The notes under the pieces are model-generated. The model was not told the origin of the DNA. It worked only from the letters and a program-made list of their open reading frames with translations, and searched no databases. Both the position numbers and the translations under genes were made by a program. From Cryptomeria japonica (lineage: Eukaryota > Streptophyta > Pinopsida > Cupressales > Cupressaceae), in the NCBI RefSeq assembly GCF_030272615.1, contig NC_081410.1, positions 225,793,415 through 225,857,414 on the forward strand: a DNA stretch of 64,000 nucleotides, given 5' to 3'. This document shows positions 22,703-34,269 of the stretch, piece by piece. Numbering within the stretch: position 1 is the first letter of the stretch; each line of letters opens with the position of its first letter.

Positions 22703-25700
22703 TGATAACCCAAGAACACCTGCAATTGATCTATGAAGTAGCTAATTCAATCTATGAAGAACCTTAGGGCTTGGACAACATGACAAGGATATGAATCCTT
22801 CTACTCTTCAGGCTCTACAAAACCTAGGCGAGTATACCTTTGATGCTTAGAATTATACCTATTACACACCTATGACAGCATCAACATAAATAGATAGATC
22901 TCACCAGGGCTCTAAAACAAGTAGTTTATTGTAGATGGGTTAGATCTACACATAAAACTCAGTTATGCTTGAGCATGAGATAGATGAAACATTTCAAAAC
23001 ATAACATAAACTAAAGATATTCTGATTGGATTTTAAATTGTTTTGAGAACCCCCTTAATTGCAAGATCAGTGCCTTATCCAAGGACAACAGAGCCACAAA
23101 TCAAACTATAGGTGAAAACTTATATTACAGATTCATCTTAATTCTCAATTATTCTTGCATTTAATGCCTTGTATAAATGCATTACTCAGCTCATCCACGG
23201 AAAATATCAGATCCAGAAACATAATCCCTATTTTATTAATGTTTTTTCACAGAGTTTAAAATCTTCCTTGAAGATTACCTACAAACCAATATTACACTCA
23301 CAGACACAACTGCTCATGACCAACATGATCCTCCTTAAGAATCAGATTTGAATAAAATGAGATTACATTTTAGAGACAAATTCTGCATGAATTTGTGCAT
23401 GCCTTACATACACAAGAACCTATAACTAAGAACACCTATAGCAAAGAATTGAACTCCATTACTGAAAGAAAAGCCCTGCCCTGTATAATCTTCAAGAATA
23501 CTCAAAATTGGAAGCCATGAAAACTGGAGCCATTCTCAAAATTTCTAGAACCCTTACAACTGAGAAGAATTGGGAATAAGGAGAGGGAAGAAAATCAAAT
23601 CTGCAACTGAAATTGCCAAGTGTCTCCTCTCTAATTGAATTTCACTCCCATGGAAACTACTCTCTAAATATCCCATATTTGTTAAAATTAACTACCTAAT
23701 CAGATTCCTCACTCCGAGAGCTTTCCATAAACATATAATACTTCATACTTTGGCCAAAAATTAAACCCTAGGCGAATTAATCATTCACATGTGCACAATC
23801 ATTTAAATTTTTGAATTTTTCATATAGTTTGCACTATGTAATTAACATGATTTTAATTTTGATTTTTTGCCTCCCTTTTGGCCTAACGCCTTGCCATGTG
23901 GTGGCCTCTGATTGGTCGATGGGGTCCACTGGGTGCCACCTGGGATGACACCTCATCATCGCCATGTCACTGCCTTGTCACTGCCACTTGTATGTTTGCT
24001 TGTTGGCCACCTAGGCACCACCTCTACACCACATCATCACCACCGGGATGAGACCTACCTGTTGGACATTTGACTATACCTACCACATCATCACCACCTA
24101 GACTTTGCCATTTTGCATTTCACCATTCACCATTTCACGATCTCTAACGGGTGAGCATCTTCGGGTCACAAAATCGTGCAGGCCGTTGGATCCTCTGAAC
24201 TTGCTCACTCTTTAACTCTTCACGATCTTCCTGAGCTTTTCACCATTTTGCAGGGCTTAACTCGCGTGCATCTTGCCTTCGTGAAGTCACACCGACCGTC
24301 GATCTGCTCCAAACCTGCTCATTGGTTAAGTTGGTCTTTCTCTGCAAAATTTTGCCTGTCTACCTCAGGAAGCGTGCCTACGTGGGGTCCATTAGTTGCC
24401 ATCTGTCACCATCTTGGTCACATTGGGATCCATGCCCATGTGTGGGCCCACCTTGGGTGCCCAATGGCACCGTCCGTCAAAAGCCCAAAGGATTTGACAT
24501 TATGCATTGGTGGAGATTTGGTTTTAAATATTAAAGAGGACCTCCGCCCAGCCAATGTGGGATAATGATGTTATGCCTAGAACTTCATTTTTTAAGCTTC
24601 TCTGCAACTTTAATGGTGATTTTTTTATTTTCTTGGAATTTGATCTGTTGACACCTTAACCCTCCTCATTCTCCATGCATGGGCAAAGGAAGAAGCACTC
24701 GAAAGGGGCTGTTGATCACCATTTGTATCTGTTGAAGACTTCAGTGCTACCCTCTACTCCCCATGTTGCCTGACAATTCCACTTGGTTTAAAACCTCTCC
24801 ACCCTCCACTGGCTTCCATGCAGGGAGGAAGTTGCTGCTGCTGCTACCAAAGAGAGCACATGAGGAGCAGAAGGATGCTGAAGCTGCTTGCATTTAACTC
24901 TCCAATACTCCACGCAAAGGGGAAGATTTGCTTCTGAATTTATGAACTTTTCATTACAAGGAGTACACTGGCCAAACATCACATGGAGCTTGCATCACTA
25001 TAATAACTTTAATTGCTGCTCCTTTATCTTCCCTATCACGCAGAGGAATTAGGCAAGGATGGGAGACCACGTTGTGGAGGATGCAAATACAGCATCATGG
25101 AGTTTGAAATACACCTGCCAAAGCTATTTGCTGAAGTTTAAAAAGAACTCCTGCAGTGTTTGGACACACACCACGTGACCATTTGCTTAATGGTTTTTGG
25201 CTGACATCTATTTTATTTTTAAAATGCCTTCCTCCACCCATAATTCTATTGCACTCAAGGAGGAGAAATCTGATTTTGAAACTATGAATTGCATTTGATT
25301 TTCTGCAATCTCTTTTTAATGCCTCTCTCCAGCATAGTAGGGAGGAGAGGATTGTATTGGTTTGGAAATTCTGCTATTTCCATTGGAATTGAATTTAAAA
25401 TCTGTCATGTGCACTTTCTTGAAAGATTTTCTACCTTTGTCATTGGTTTTCCACGCTGTAGATTGTATTTGTTTTTTAAAAAAAAACTTTAAATGCTTTC
25501 CTCACCAGCCAATGCATAGTTTTAGATTTAATGCCTCTTACATGCCAAGCCAATGGCATTTGCTTTGAAACTCTCAATGGCCTTTCAACCACGCAGAGGG
25601 AAGAGGGATTATGCTTGGCATTTAACAAAGAAAATGTAGGAATATTTATTCCTTGTTTGGCAGACTGGAAGAAAATGCTACATTCCATTTGGGGCACATG

Positions 25701-26018
25701 TAAAGGTATTTCTATTTGGAAGCCTAATTTTCCTTTGATTCAACGATCGAAGTTTAGATGCAGACATGTTCCTCATTCAAGCGGTTTCATACTTCACACT
25801 CCAATTTACCATTTTTTCGGCAATCGCCATAAAATTAATGCACAGGCATGAGCCAGGTCAGGCCCCAAAGTGGGTCCGACTAAAAAAAAAATTGTTTTCA
25901 TGCAACTAACCTCTGGAAATGCCTCACAAACCTTAAACATACCTCTAGAATCGATCGGCATCATTTTTGGATCATCAGACTGAATTTTGCAACCTTCAGG
26001 CGATTACGCCACATTTTC
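22703..26018. other. Unclassified 3.3-kb stretch between element E gag and protease
   Basis: No gag or pol coding is detectable here, although gag and protease normally adjoin. It begins TGATAACCCAAGAACACC immediately next to protease coding. It contains a GC-richer block (23880-24560) with repeated GCCACCT/TCATCATC words and short unconvincing ORFs. Poly-A-like runs occur near 25480 and 25880. It could be a solo LTR or another insertion, or a natural long leader or intron of this family. I found no clear duplication at its ends, and I see no known protein. Confidence 0.4.
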
Positions 26019-27530
26019 TCATTTAATCGCGAAGATGTAATTTTCAAAGTGGTCAAAACTCCTCTCTAGACCCCTCCATCTAATAGGCGTGTACTCTAAT
26101 ATGCAAGCATGAACTCTACCAAATGGTTTCTCAAGATGAGTCTCGAGCGAATAGATATTAATTGGCGAAAATGGCAAACTAGCTTTGTCGACATCTTGAG
26201 ACTTCAAATTTTGTTGAGTTCTAGTAAGAATTGCATATGAGGAATCCTCCAAAGTCACCAACATGTTTCCTCCCCTTTCCGAGTCATATACATATTCTAT
26301 ATAATGAATTTTAGAGTTGTTAGGGATACTTTGGGAGCCTCCTTCATCAGCTTCTAAGATTGTTTCTCCTTTGCTGATCATTTAAGAAAAACAAACCATC
26401 TTTGGGCATGAAAAACCATCATGTTCATCAGTTAAATGAAACACACATGTGTTTGTCTTAGGAGGGGGTGCTTCAATAGCAAGCCTTTTTTGTGCAAGAG
26501 GTAATTGTAATTGTCTTCTTTTGTTTCCTCCTTGTTGATTGGGATATTTTCTAGGAATGTCCTAATATTGTTGAGAATATGAAGTGCTTGCTTTAGGAGC
26601 TTGTCTTTTTAGGGAAATCACATCGTTCATTAACCACTGGATGACAGGGTCAGAAGAAGTTGAAAATTGAGCACTAGGTATCTGTACTTCCCTTTTCCAT
26701 TTACCCATTGTGATTAAATCATCTTTTAATTCAACTGCAAGGGTTTTAGCAGCATTCAAATCTACGACTCTTTGCCTGCGGACCAGGAAACCTATTTCAG
26801 AAGGCAAAGAATTAATAAAGAAACAATTAAGGTTGTCATCTGAGGGCTTTTGATCAGCTAGAATCTCATCTAAGATCTTATCAAATCTTGCTACAAAGTC
26901 CCACATAGATTCAAGAATTTCCTTTTTCAACAAGGCTAATTGAGCCAAGAGGGAATGTTCATCCTCAACCACTTTAAATCTTGCATCAAATCTTGTTTTT
27001 AGATCTTGCCACGTTGTTATTACACTATTTGGTAAGTGATAAAACCAATCGGCTGCTACCCCAGTGAGTGTCTGGATAAACAACCTGATAGCAATGTCCT
27101 CGTGTTGAACCGCTATTATCCCACAAGCCACACTGAATGCATTCAGGTGCTCATCAACGGTGATCATTCCATCACCACTATTTTTTCTCAAATGATCCCT
27201 GGCGCCTTTTGGTAAGGGGTTAAGTTTCAAACCTAAGTTCAACGGGCCTATAGAAGCCCCCCAAGGATTGTTTGCTGCCATTGGAAGTATGATATTGAGG
27301 GGGGTCGGGTTGAATATATTTGGTAAGGCAGCATCATGTAGGGTCAAAGCTTGACAGACTGAGGACATAGGTAATGATGGCAATGGGGAAGGAGGTCTAA
27401 TTCTATCCCTTCTTTGAGGTGAGAAAGTGGGTTGAAAATTTAGGTTCTGTAACTCTTCAAAGACAGGATCAAAAACCCCTTCCCTTCTTTGGGACCTAGT
27501 ATATCTCCTTAACTCCAGTCTTGCAACAAG
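26019..27530 (-). pseudogene. Element E gag
   Basis: The main frame (26562-27383) has a Retrotrans_gag capsid region: HLNAFSVACGIIAVQHED, LFIQTLTGVAADWFYHLP, TTWQDLKTRFDARF and LALLKKEILESMWDFVARF. Reading upstream of the first Met stays open to about 27520 (LELRRYTRSQRREGVFDP), so the true N-terminus is upstream of MPSLPMSS. A further piece (26019-26381, IHYIEYVYDSERGGNMLV) is probably the gag C-terminus or protease-proximal linker. No zinc knuckle is visible. Gag forms the particle. Confidence 0.85.
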
Positions 27531-27906
27531 TCAACCAGTGTGAGAAGCAATCAGGGTAATAAGTGTCTAGGATTCTATGGTTGATTATCAGGGATTCTAA
27601 TAAAGAAAACTCTAGGAACAATCACCCTCTCAAAAACTAAGATAGTATAGTCTGCTTTCCTTTCTACTTCGTCGAGGAATGCACTTATCCTATCGTATTC
27701 AGCTCAACTTCTTCTATGTCTCCAAGCTAGTGTATCCAACTTAGAGATAATGTTACTTTTCTCTTCTTGTACCCAATTTAGATTTGGTTGTAAAATAGGT
27801 AAGAACCCTTCATGAGGCACCACCATATATAAAGAGCAAAGCATCACCATAAAGACGACTATTTTTAAAACTAATTATCTGGTTCGCTTCCCCAGCAGAG
27901 TCGCCA
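27531..27906 (-). other. Element E leader and primer binding site
   Basis: The minus strand at 27890-27906 reads TGGCGACTCTGCTGGGG, a primer-site type used by plant gypsy elements, ten bases inside the 5' LTR end. The rest of the leader down to gag is non-coding. It supports the LTR boundary at 27917. Confidence 0.8.
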
Positions 27907-27916
27907 AAAAATCTAT

Positions 27917-30118
27917 TGGTAAACAGATTTGTCTCCCATAATTTATTCAATTTTTATTCTCTTTCACCCAAGAAATGAAAGACAAATTTCACCATACAGT
28001 TGAAAAATCATCATATTGATTAACCTTTGAATTAAGGTATAGTTCCCTTTAATAGATATTCAATCAGCTCCAAATTACACACAACCAACATTATACTTTT
28101 CACCAGAAAGTACAAAAAAATAATTCTATTCACTAGTCAATACCAAATGAACACAAGCATTCATTCATATGTAATTATTTATGTAAAGTCGACAAACTTC
28201 ACATGTACGCTAAAACAAAATGAAAACCTTAAAAGATCAATTTCACTGATACTTTTTGTACATATAGAAAGCTATGATAGATTCTTTCTTGAAATAAATT
28301 CTCACAGATACCAAATTTCAAACACCAAACACACAGATTTGTAGCCAAAGATAAATTGTCATTTGATTTTCATTCATAAATGATCATCAACTTCCAACAC
28401 ATACATAAAGTATTCAGCCATAATTAAAGAGATAGTTTTTCAAAAACTTAGCGGACCTACGTAAAGTCATTGCGAAGCTTATAAATAGGTCACCAAACCA
28501 ATAGTTTAACCAAAGGTAAAATTAACTTGAAATGAGTTAATGAGAAAATGCCCTAACTGCATAACTGAAAATTAAAAGAAAGCTAGACACGTTGGCATAC
28601 AACTATCAGCAGTGCTAGTCATGTTGTTGATTCTGTTTCACTCGGATTGCCCAAGTTGCTATTCTGGGCAGACACCATAACCGCTTTCATTGTACTCCAC
28701 TCCTGATGAACCTTCAAGATCTCTTGGATTACCACTACATGTGGCAAGCTTATATGAATTACCCTTTGCTTCCAAAGTTCCTTCTTTCTTTTCACTAGCT
28801 GTACTTCATCTCTGTGAGAATCCAAGTGGTCTAGACATACTGTAAGCATCGACTCCACTTTGGCAATCTTCGTAAAATCCTCCATGGCTAAGGACTTTTC
28901 CACCTTAATCTCTTTAATGTGACTGCTGAATTGATTGACCATTTCTATTGTATCTTCCAAAGTTTGGCCATCTTCTTTAAGCAACCGAACATCTACACAT
29001 AGGAGATCTTTTTGCATGGTTGTTCTCAGGGTTGTTAGTTCACTTCGCAGACTGGAAAACTCACTATGACCTTACTCAATGATTTGGTTATGCCACTATA
29101 TACTTTCTTTGCATATGAACATTATGTCTTCATCTAATCCTGGCACTTGTCTTTTGGCAAGAAAAATCATCAATTCATAGCGCTGAATATCACGCATTTT
29201 CCTTGAAATCACTGCCCATTTAGTCTTTTCATTCTGCCATGAGATTAAGTCAGCATCCAATTCCTTGGTAACATCATTGGCATCCTTGAAAATTTCAACT
29301 AAATCTGATATATAATTAGTTCCTTGATGCACAATTGATGTGAGCCACTCAGAGAAAATCTCTGTGATCATCTTGTTCCATTGAACCTCATCCAAGAACT
29401 TTTGATTAACAGGGGATTTTGAACTAAAGGGAATAGAGCTTTGGGACAATGGCAGTGGACTATTATGCAGAGCATGGATGTATTGAGCCATTTGCATTAA
29501 ACTTTATTTCAACTTTGGTTTATCCTTTTCATCCTTCCAAGTGCAGGAGATAATCCTTTTGGTTGAAGTCTCTAAATGTTTCACATCAACTGCTCTAGTT
29601 CCTACCCCCAAATCAACTCGCTCAATAGTATAATCAGCCTCTAAGGCAATGGCAGCATCCTTATCAGATGTAGGCTTATCAATATCTATAGTCCAATGTT
29701 TTGTGCCCTCATCAAAACTAATCATGGTCTCCACTTTTAGCCGCTTTGGCTTAGTGGCTCTTCCTAGACATTTACTCACGGCATCTTCCATTGACATAGA
29801 AATAGTCACAACATTCCTTTTCTTGGTAATTGAATCACTTAACCATTTAGGAGTCGTAGTTAGATCCTTGGATTGCATGGGCGAAGGCCCTCCTGAAGTC
29901 GGCAGCATAGCATTATTTGTATTAGACAGAACATCAAGCACCTGTGAATCTTGGATATTAGCATCAACATTGGTTAAGACCTTGTTAGCATCAGAAATAG
30001 GTGTTGTCATATTTCCCTGTACTTCTTCGACGTCCAAATCAAGAATGAGATGAGCGGAAGGTGGCTGAAAGTTCTTCTTGTATCTTGACCTAGTAACTCG
30101 GCCACCAAGGGAATGTGC
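27917..30118 (-). repeat. Element E 5' LTR (contains coding sequence)
   Basis: Copy of 13642-15842, 2202 bp, ending next to the primer site. It joins Copia-A RT sequence at 30119. It carries the second copy of the last ~500 codons of the accessory ORF, then 0.7 kb of AT-rich non-coding DNA. Confidence 0.82.
28619..30118 (-). pseudogene. Second copy of element E accessory ORF C-terminal half (in 5' LTR)
   Basis: Minus-strand coding from AHSLGGRVTRSRYKKNF to the stop at 28619, homologous to 14342-15842. It is more open than the 3' copy: the TAA and TAG stops of that copy are Gln and Trp here, although this copy has its own stops near 29500 and 29090. An apparent start (MKTTIYISR) upstream of AHSLGG is Copia-A RT sequence read across the junction, so it is not part of the gene. 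Confidence 0.75.
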
Positions 30119-31330
30119 TCTTGAGATATATATTGTTGTCTTCATTGGTTCTCTAAAAAACTATCTTCATTAGGTGTGAATGTAGTCTTTCATACCATGC
30201 TCTTGGTGCTTGCTTCAAACCATATAGTGCCTTGTGTAGTTTACACACCATATCCTTTGCATCAGTCAAAGCATAAGCATCTGGTTGTTCAATTAATACT
30301 TCCTCTTCCAGTATTCCATTTATAAATGTTAACTTCACATCCATCTTATATACTTTAAATCCCCTATATGTTTCAAATGAAAGTAGAGTCTTAACACCTT
30401 CCAATCTAGCAACTAGTGCAAATGTTTGGCCATAGTTTTCTCCTTCTTCTTGTGCATAACCTTTGCATACCAATATTGCTTTGTTTCTGTCTACTACTCC
30501 ATCTTCATTCAATTTATTTTTGAATACCTATTTAGTACGTATCACATTTTTGTTCACTGGTCTAAGTACTAGGGTCCATTTATTGTTCTTCTCAATCTGG
30601 TCAAGCTCCTCTTCCATAGCCTTGATCCAGTGATCATCTCCAAAGGGTCCCTTAGCAGTTATAGGATCAATAGTGGAGATCATGCAAGAATTATCTCTAA
30701 TTCTTCTTCATCCTAACACTCCAACATCTTTATCTCCAATAATCTGGTCAAGATTATGATTTAGTCTCACATACCTTGGAATAACATGATCATTATCTTC
30801 AGTTTCTTCTTCCTCACTATCATCATCTTCTATAGAATCTGCCAATTTCGGTTGACCTAGTACTACAGTATCCACTTCACCAACTTCTGGCTTCACTGAA
30901 TTTGGTTCCAAAATTAGAATGTAAGGTTCATTTTCCCTCTTCTCCTCATTGGTTTCTCCTAAAACTTTAGGACACACATCCACTCAGACATCAACACTTT
31001 CAATGATTCTCTTTGTCTAGTTGTTATAACATTTGTAGGCTTTACTCTTAATGGAGTAACCAATAAATATGCCTTCATCGCTCTTAGCATCAAACTTAAA
31101 AACATAGTCACCTCTCTTGATAAAACATTTACTACCAAAAATCTTAAAATAATTGTCATTAAGTGATCTACCATACCAGTATAAATAAGGAGTTTTATCC
31201 TTACCTCTCTTAACCAATATCTGGTTCATAGTGTAGACAGTTGTGCTAATAGCTTCTCTCCATAAATTTTTCACTACAACTCCTTGTATTAGCATTGTTC
31301 TAGCAGCTTCAACAACTGACCGATTGTTCC
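30119..31330 (-). pseudogene. Copia-A integrase C-terminal half and reverse transcriptase N-terminal half
   Basis: The minus-strand coding resumes exactly where element B interrupted it: RNNRSVVEAARTMLIQG completes the integrase NG(I/V)xERNNR motif, then FKIFGSKCFIKRGDYVF and GIFIGYSIKSKAYKC. RT follows with LVCKGYAQEEGENYG, YKMDVKLTFINGIL (catalytic Asp) and KALYGLKQAPRAWYERL. It stops at an NNIYLK-like block where gypsy E begins. The YVDD box is absent because the following 0.7 kb is missing. Several stops and shifts. Confidence 0.9.
31326..31330. other. Target site duplication of element B, left copy (GTTCC)
   Basis: GTTCC before the B 5' LTR is repeated at 48354-48358 after the 3' LTR. 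Reading across the pair restores the Copia-A integrase frame, which independently confirms the insertion. Confidence 0.92.
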
Positions 31331-32446
31331 TGCTGGCATTTTGATGATATTTAGTTGTGATTGTCATTGATGGACACACTTATTGAGTTATTCTCAACCT
31401 GTAGTATGTGATGTATTGTTCAAACCAGTATTATATGCCATTGTATGCATAGTCTTTGTTTGTTGAAGACTATCGGTGTTTGCAGAAGGAGCTTACCAGA
31501 CAAAGCAAGACTTAGGACCTCAAGTGGTGCGAGGACTTCAAGCGGTACGAGGACCCCAAGTGGCAGCCAATCTTTTTTAAGATCATAACACTATGTTCCA
31601 ATTTACCAGTCTTTGTTTCTAAACTGGTAATCAGTATACTATCTTTTGTTAACTGGCAAACTTGTAAAGTGTGATGAGTTATCATCCACCGACACCGATG
31701 TGGTGATTCTGTGTCATGTTACAAATTGTGTCTAGATGCATTGTACCTAATAAATTATAGTCTAATCTCATTGGACCAACATGAAATTAGATTCCTATAT
31801 GAGGACATCATGTCTAGGGTTTTGAGTGTGTTGCGTAAGAAGATTAGGTCTTTCCAAGAAGGTATCTTGCGATAGAAATTGAATGTGTGAAGGATAGAAG
31901 ACTAAAGTAATTCTGCAATGCATTAACAGAGAACTATCAAGGATCTAACTATGCATTTTGTGCTACTTTCTAGATCACTTACTTCCTGATTACTAATCTC
32001 TTCGACAAGTCAGAAACCCTTAACCAGGTAGGCTCAGTTAAGCCTGTTCTAAATCCTCTAACAAGGTGGTTCATAGTTTTGGATCTAAAATCCTTTAACA
32101 TGGTAGTCTTTAATAGGACTTATCTCCTAACAGAGATCAAGATTCCTAATAGGATCTGTTCTGGTGAAGAACATTGTAAGGCCTTAACCAGTCTGGTTTC
32201 TATTCTACAAATAGTAGACTTGTGAGTTTTACTCACTGTGGTTTTTCCCATTTAGGTTTCCACGTCAAAATATCTTGCGTTATGGTGATTGGGTTATTAT
32301 GGGTGATTCTTTATTTTCTATTTGGCTTGTTTGTGTTTTAACCGGTTTACTATTTAAAGGGCTATACTAGTCTGCAGTAAAATTGCTTAAGTGTTTGGTA
32401 AAGTTTTTGTGTATACTAATTCAACCCCCCCTCTTAGTATTCATCA
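31331..32446 (+). repeat. Element B 5' LTR
   Basis: TGCTGGCATT to ..ATTCATCA, 1116 bp. It carries GTGATTGTCATTGATGG near the start and a run of degenerate TAACMAGGT / AATCCTCTAAC units (32020-32200). Near the end are the GTGGTTTTTCCCATTTAGG block (32236-32262) and the C-run before CTCTTAGTATTC. It pairs with 47279-48353, which differs by an internal indel of roughly 100 bp around 31630-31770. Confidence 0.88.
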
Positions 32447-32448
32447 AT

Positions 32449-32461
32449 TGGTAGCAAAGCC
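32449..32461 (+). other. Element B primer binding site (diverged)
   Basis: TGGTAGCAAAGCC lies two bases after the LTR end, close to the iMet-type site TGGTATCAGAGCC used by the copia elements here. This is consistent with mobilisation by copia-type machinery. Confidence 0.7.
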
Positions 32462-32520
32462 AACCTTTCTTTCATTCTAACCACTTGAAGGGAGATATGG
32501 GGTAATTGGGGTAATATAGC

Positions 32521-33674
32521 ATGAGGGAACTCACTCACCATCTAGCTCAATCTGAGAGAGCCTATGATGTAATTAAGGTCAAGTGTAAGGCCTCTTTGGC
32601 CAAAAGAAGAGAATTTGCTGAGAAAATGCTGGAAATTATGGAAAACGGTTCTTCTGATGAAGCAGACATGATGCCCTATTCGAAGAAGTGGAGAAACTGA
32701 ATGAGTCCAAAACTAACCTAAGGAGGGAGCTGGAAGGACTGACCATTAGGATGAGTCAGGAACTGGAAAATGAAAGAAAAGATGATGATCTAGTGAAGGA
32801 CAAGGAGCACAAGATCTTTAAGTTGAAACAAGAAATTGGTACCATTACTGCTTATCTACAAGAGGGTAAGTAAGAGAAACAAGAAATGCAAGCAGAACTG
32901 AATGCAGCCATTTCTTAGAATGAAACCCTAATGAAAACTAATGAAGCTCTTTCCAAAGACTTTTGCTAAGACAAAGGAGATACTTGCAAAGTTCAATCGG
33001 GGTGCTGCAAAGTTGGACCAAAAGCTAGAATCAATGAAGCCATCAAAGGATACCACTGGACTTGGTTTCTCTGCATGTAAGGTGAATCCTCTAGAACCAA
33101 TATTGATGCACCAAAAGAGCAACTAGTACTTGAGAAAAGCAGCAAAAGAAAAGGTAAGACAAAATTCAAACTTGTATGCTTTAACTGTCATAAGGAAGGA
33201 CATACTACCAATGTATGTATGAGCAAGACTTATAATAATTTCCCTTACATGCAAAACAATGTGTATGACCACAAAGCTAGAACTAGTAGATTTAATGGCC
33301 ATTGTTATGCATGCAACAAGTTTGGGCATAGATCTTTTGAGTGCAGATTGGTTATGAACAGCCCTAGAGGTTATGCACCGAGATCAAAAGGAGTTGTCCA
33401 AGAACCTCTTATGAAATGGCACCCAAACTGGTATAGAACCTATGACCACAAGTCAAATGGTTATGGAGCAACAAACAGTTGGAGAGCACCCTGTGTGATC
33501 TGTCATGGTAGTGGTCACACTGTTGCAACATGTAGGAGAAAGAATGGAAAGGTGAACAACGGACCATGGAGAGCACCTGGTATAGTATGTTATCATTGTC
33601 ACAAACCCAGACATCTTGTCAGAGCATGCAAACTGAGACAGAATCCATTGGAAGACAAACTGGTCGACCCATAA
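32521..33674 (+). pseudogene. Element B gag-like protein: coiled coil plus four zinc knuckles
   Basis: Coding starts near 32521 (MRELTHHLAQSERAYDV), shifts frame at about 32690, and runs through a charged coiled coil (ESKTNLRRELEGLTIRM). SMKPSKDTTGLGFSA follows, then the knuckles CFNCHKEGHTTNVC, CYACNKFGHRSFEC, CVICHGSGHTVATC and CYHCHKPRHLVRAC; the last has Arg where Gly is usual. Frame changes near 32880, 32940 and 33130 break it. The GLGF linker and four knuckles match element D. Role by analogy: RNA binding and particle formation. Confidence 0.85.
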
Positions 33675-34269
33675 GGTAAACGAAAGGTCTATGTTGAAAC
33701 TGTTCAGGCCGATATAGATAAAATTTGGAAAAATAAATCTGAAGAGAAGCCACAAGATGTACCAGTTTCCGCACCTAGTGTGGAGACCCCTGAATTGGCA
33801 AATTAAGCTTCTAAAATCTTAAGGGGGAACATATCGGTAACAATGTTTTGAACCCCTAGAGTATATCAGTAAAGTGTTTTTATGGGTATTGGTTACCTGT
33901 CGACTGACAGAAGAAATAAAGTGGAATACGGTAAAAATTGGGTTTGAACCCTAACAGTGATGCATTTATTATGGTAGGTAGGAGCATGTATAAAGTTGAT
34001 TCTTGTAGTCATTTTTACTTACCTATTTTCGAAGAAGCATTTTTCTAACTTAAGCAGAGCAACAAAAGAGATCGCTCTTGCATTCGAAGAAATTTAGAAA
34101 CAAAATCTTGTGCAAGACCCAGCACTCATTCCAAGCTATCCTCAGTGGAGGTCAGAGTGGTAAAGAAAGATTTTGGAGAAGTATGTTGTGCTCGACATTG
34201 GTGAACCCTAGTTTGGAGTGAAAAGGTATTTTTCGTCGAATCACTCTTATCATTCAGAATTATTTAGAC
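33675..34269 (+). promoter_or_regulatory. Promoter-like spacer before element B accessory ORF
   Basis: About 600 bp of non-coding DNA with TATAAA at 33989-33994, 276 bp before the ATG at 34270. A purine-rich leader follows. The position, TATA word and ATGGCTTCT start context match the spacer in element D. An own promoter for the second ORF is an inference. Confidence 0.45.

Larger units (their letters stand above)
13642..30118 (-). mobile_element. Element E: 16.5-kb Ty3/gypsy retrotransposon with extra 3' ORF
   Basis: Two 2.2-kb LTRs enclose, in minus-strand order, primer site, gag, protease, an RNase H-like domain, RT with its own RNase H, integrase, a hairpin-bearing spacer, and a long unrecognised ORF that runs into the 3' LTR. 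RT before integrase marks Ty3/gypsy. LTR copies differ by roughly 6-7% by eye in a 330-bp sample. The flanks are Copia-A sequence with only an imperfect 5-base match (CCTTG versus TCTTG) as possible duplication. A 3.3-kb unexplained stretch lies between gag and protease. Confidence 0.88.

Noticed and set aside
24176-24565. 129-codon plus-strand frame
   Set aside because: Lies in a GC-richer block of unknown repeat origin; composition and lack of motifs suggest chance.
29504-30145. N-terminal MKTTIYISR start of the 5' LTR ORF copy
   Set aside because: These codons come from Copia-A RT across the insertion junction, not from element E.
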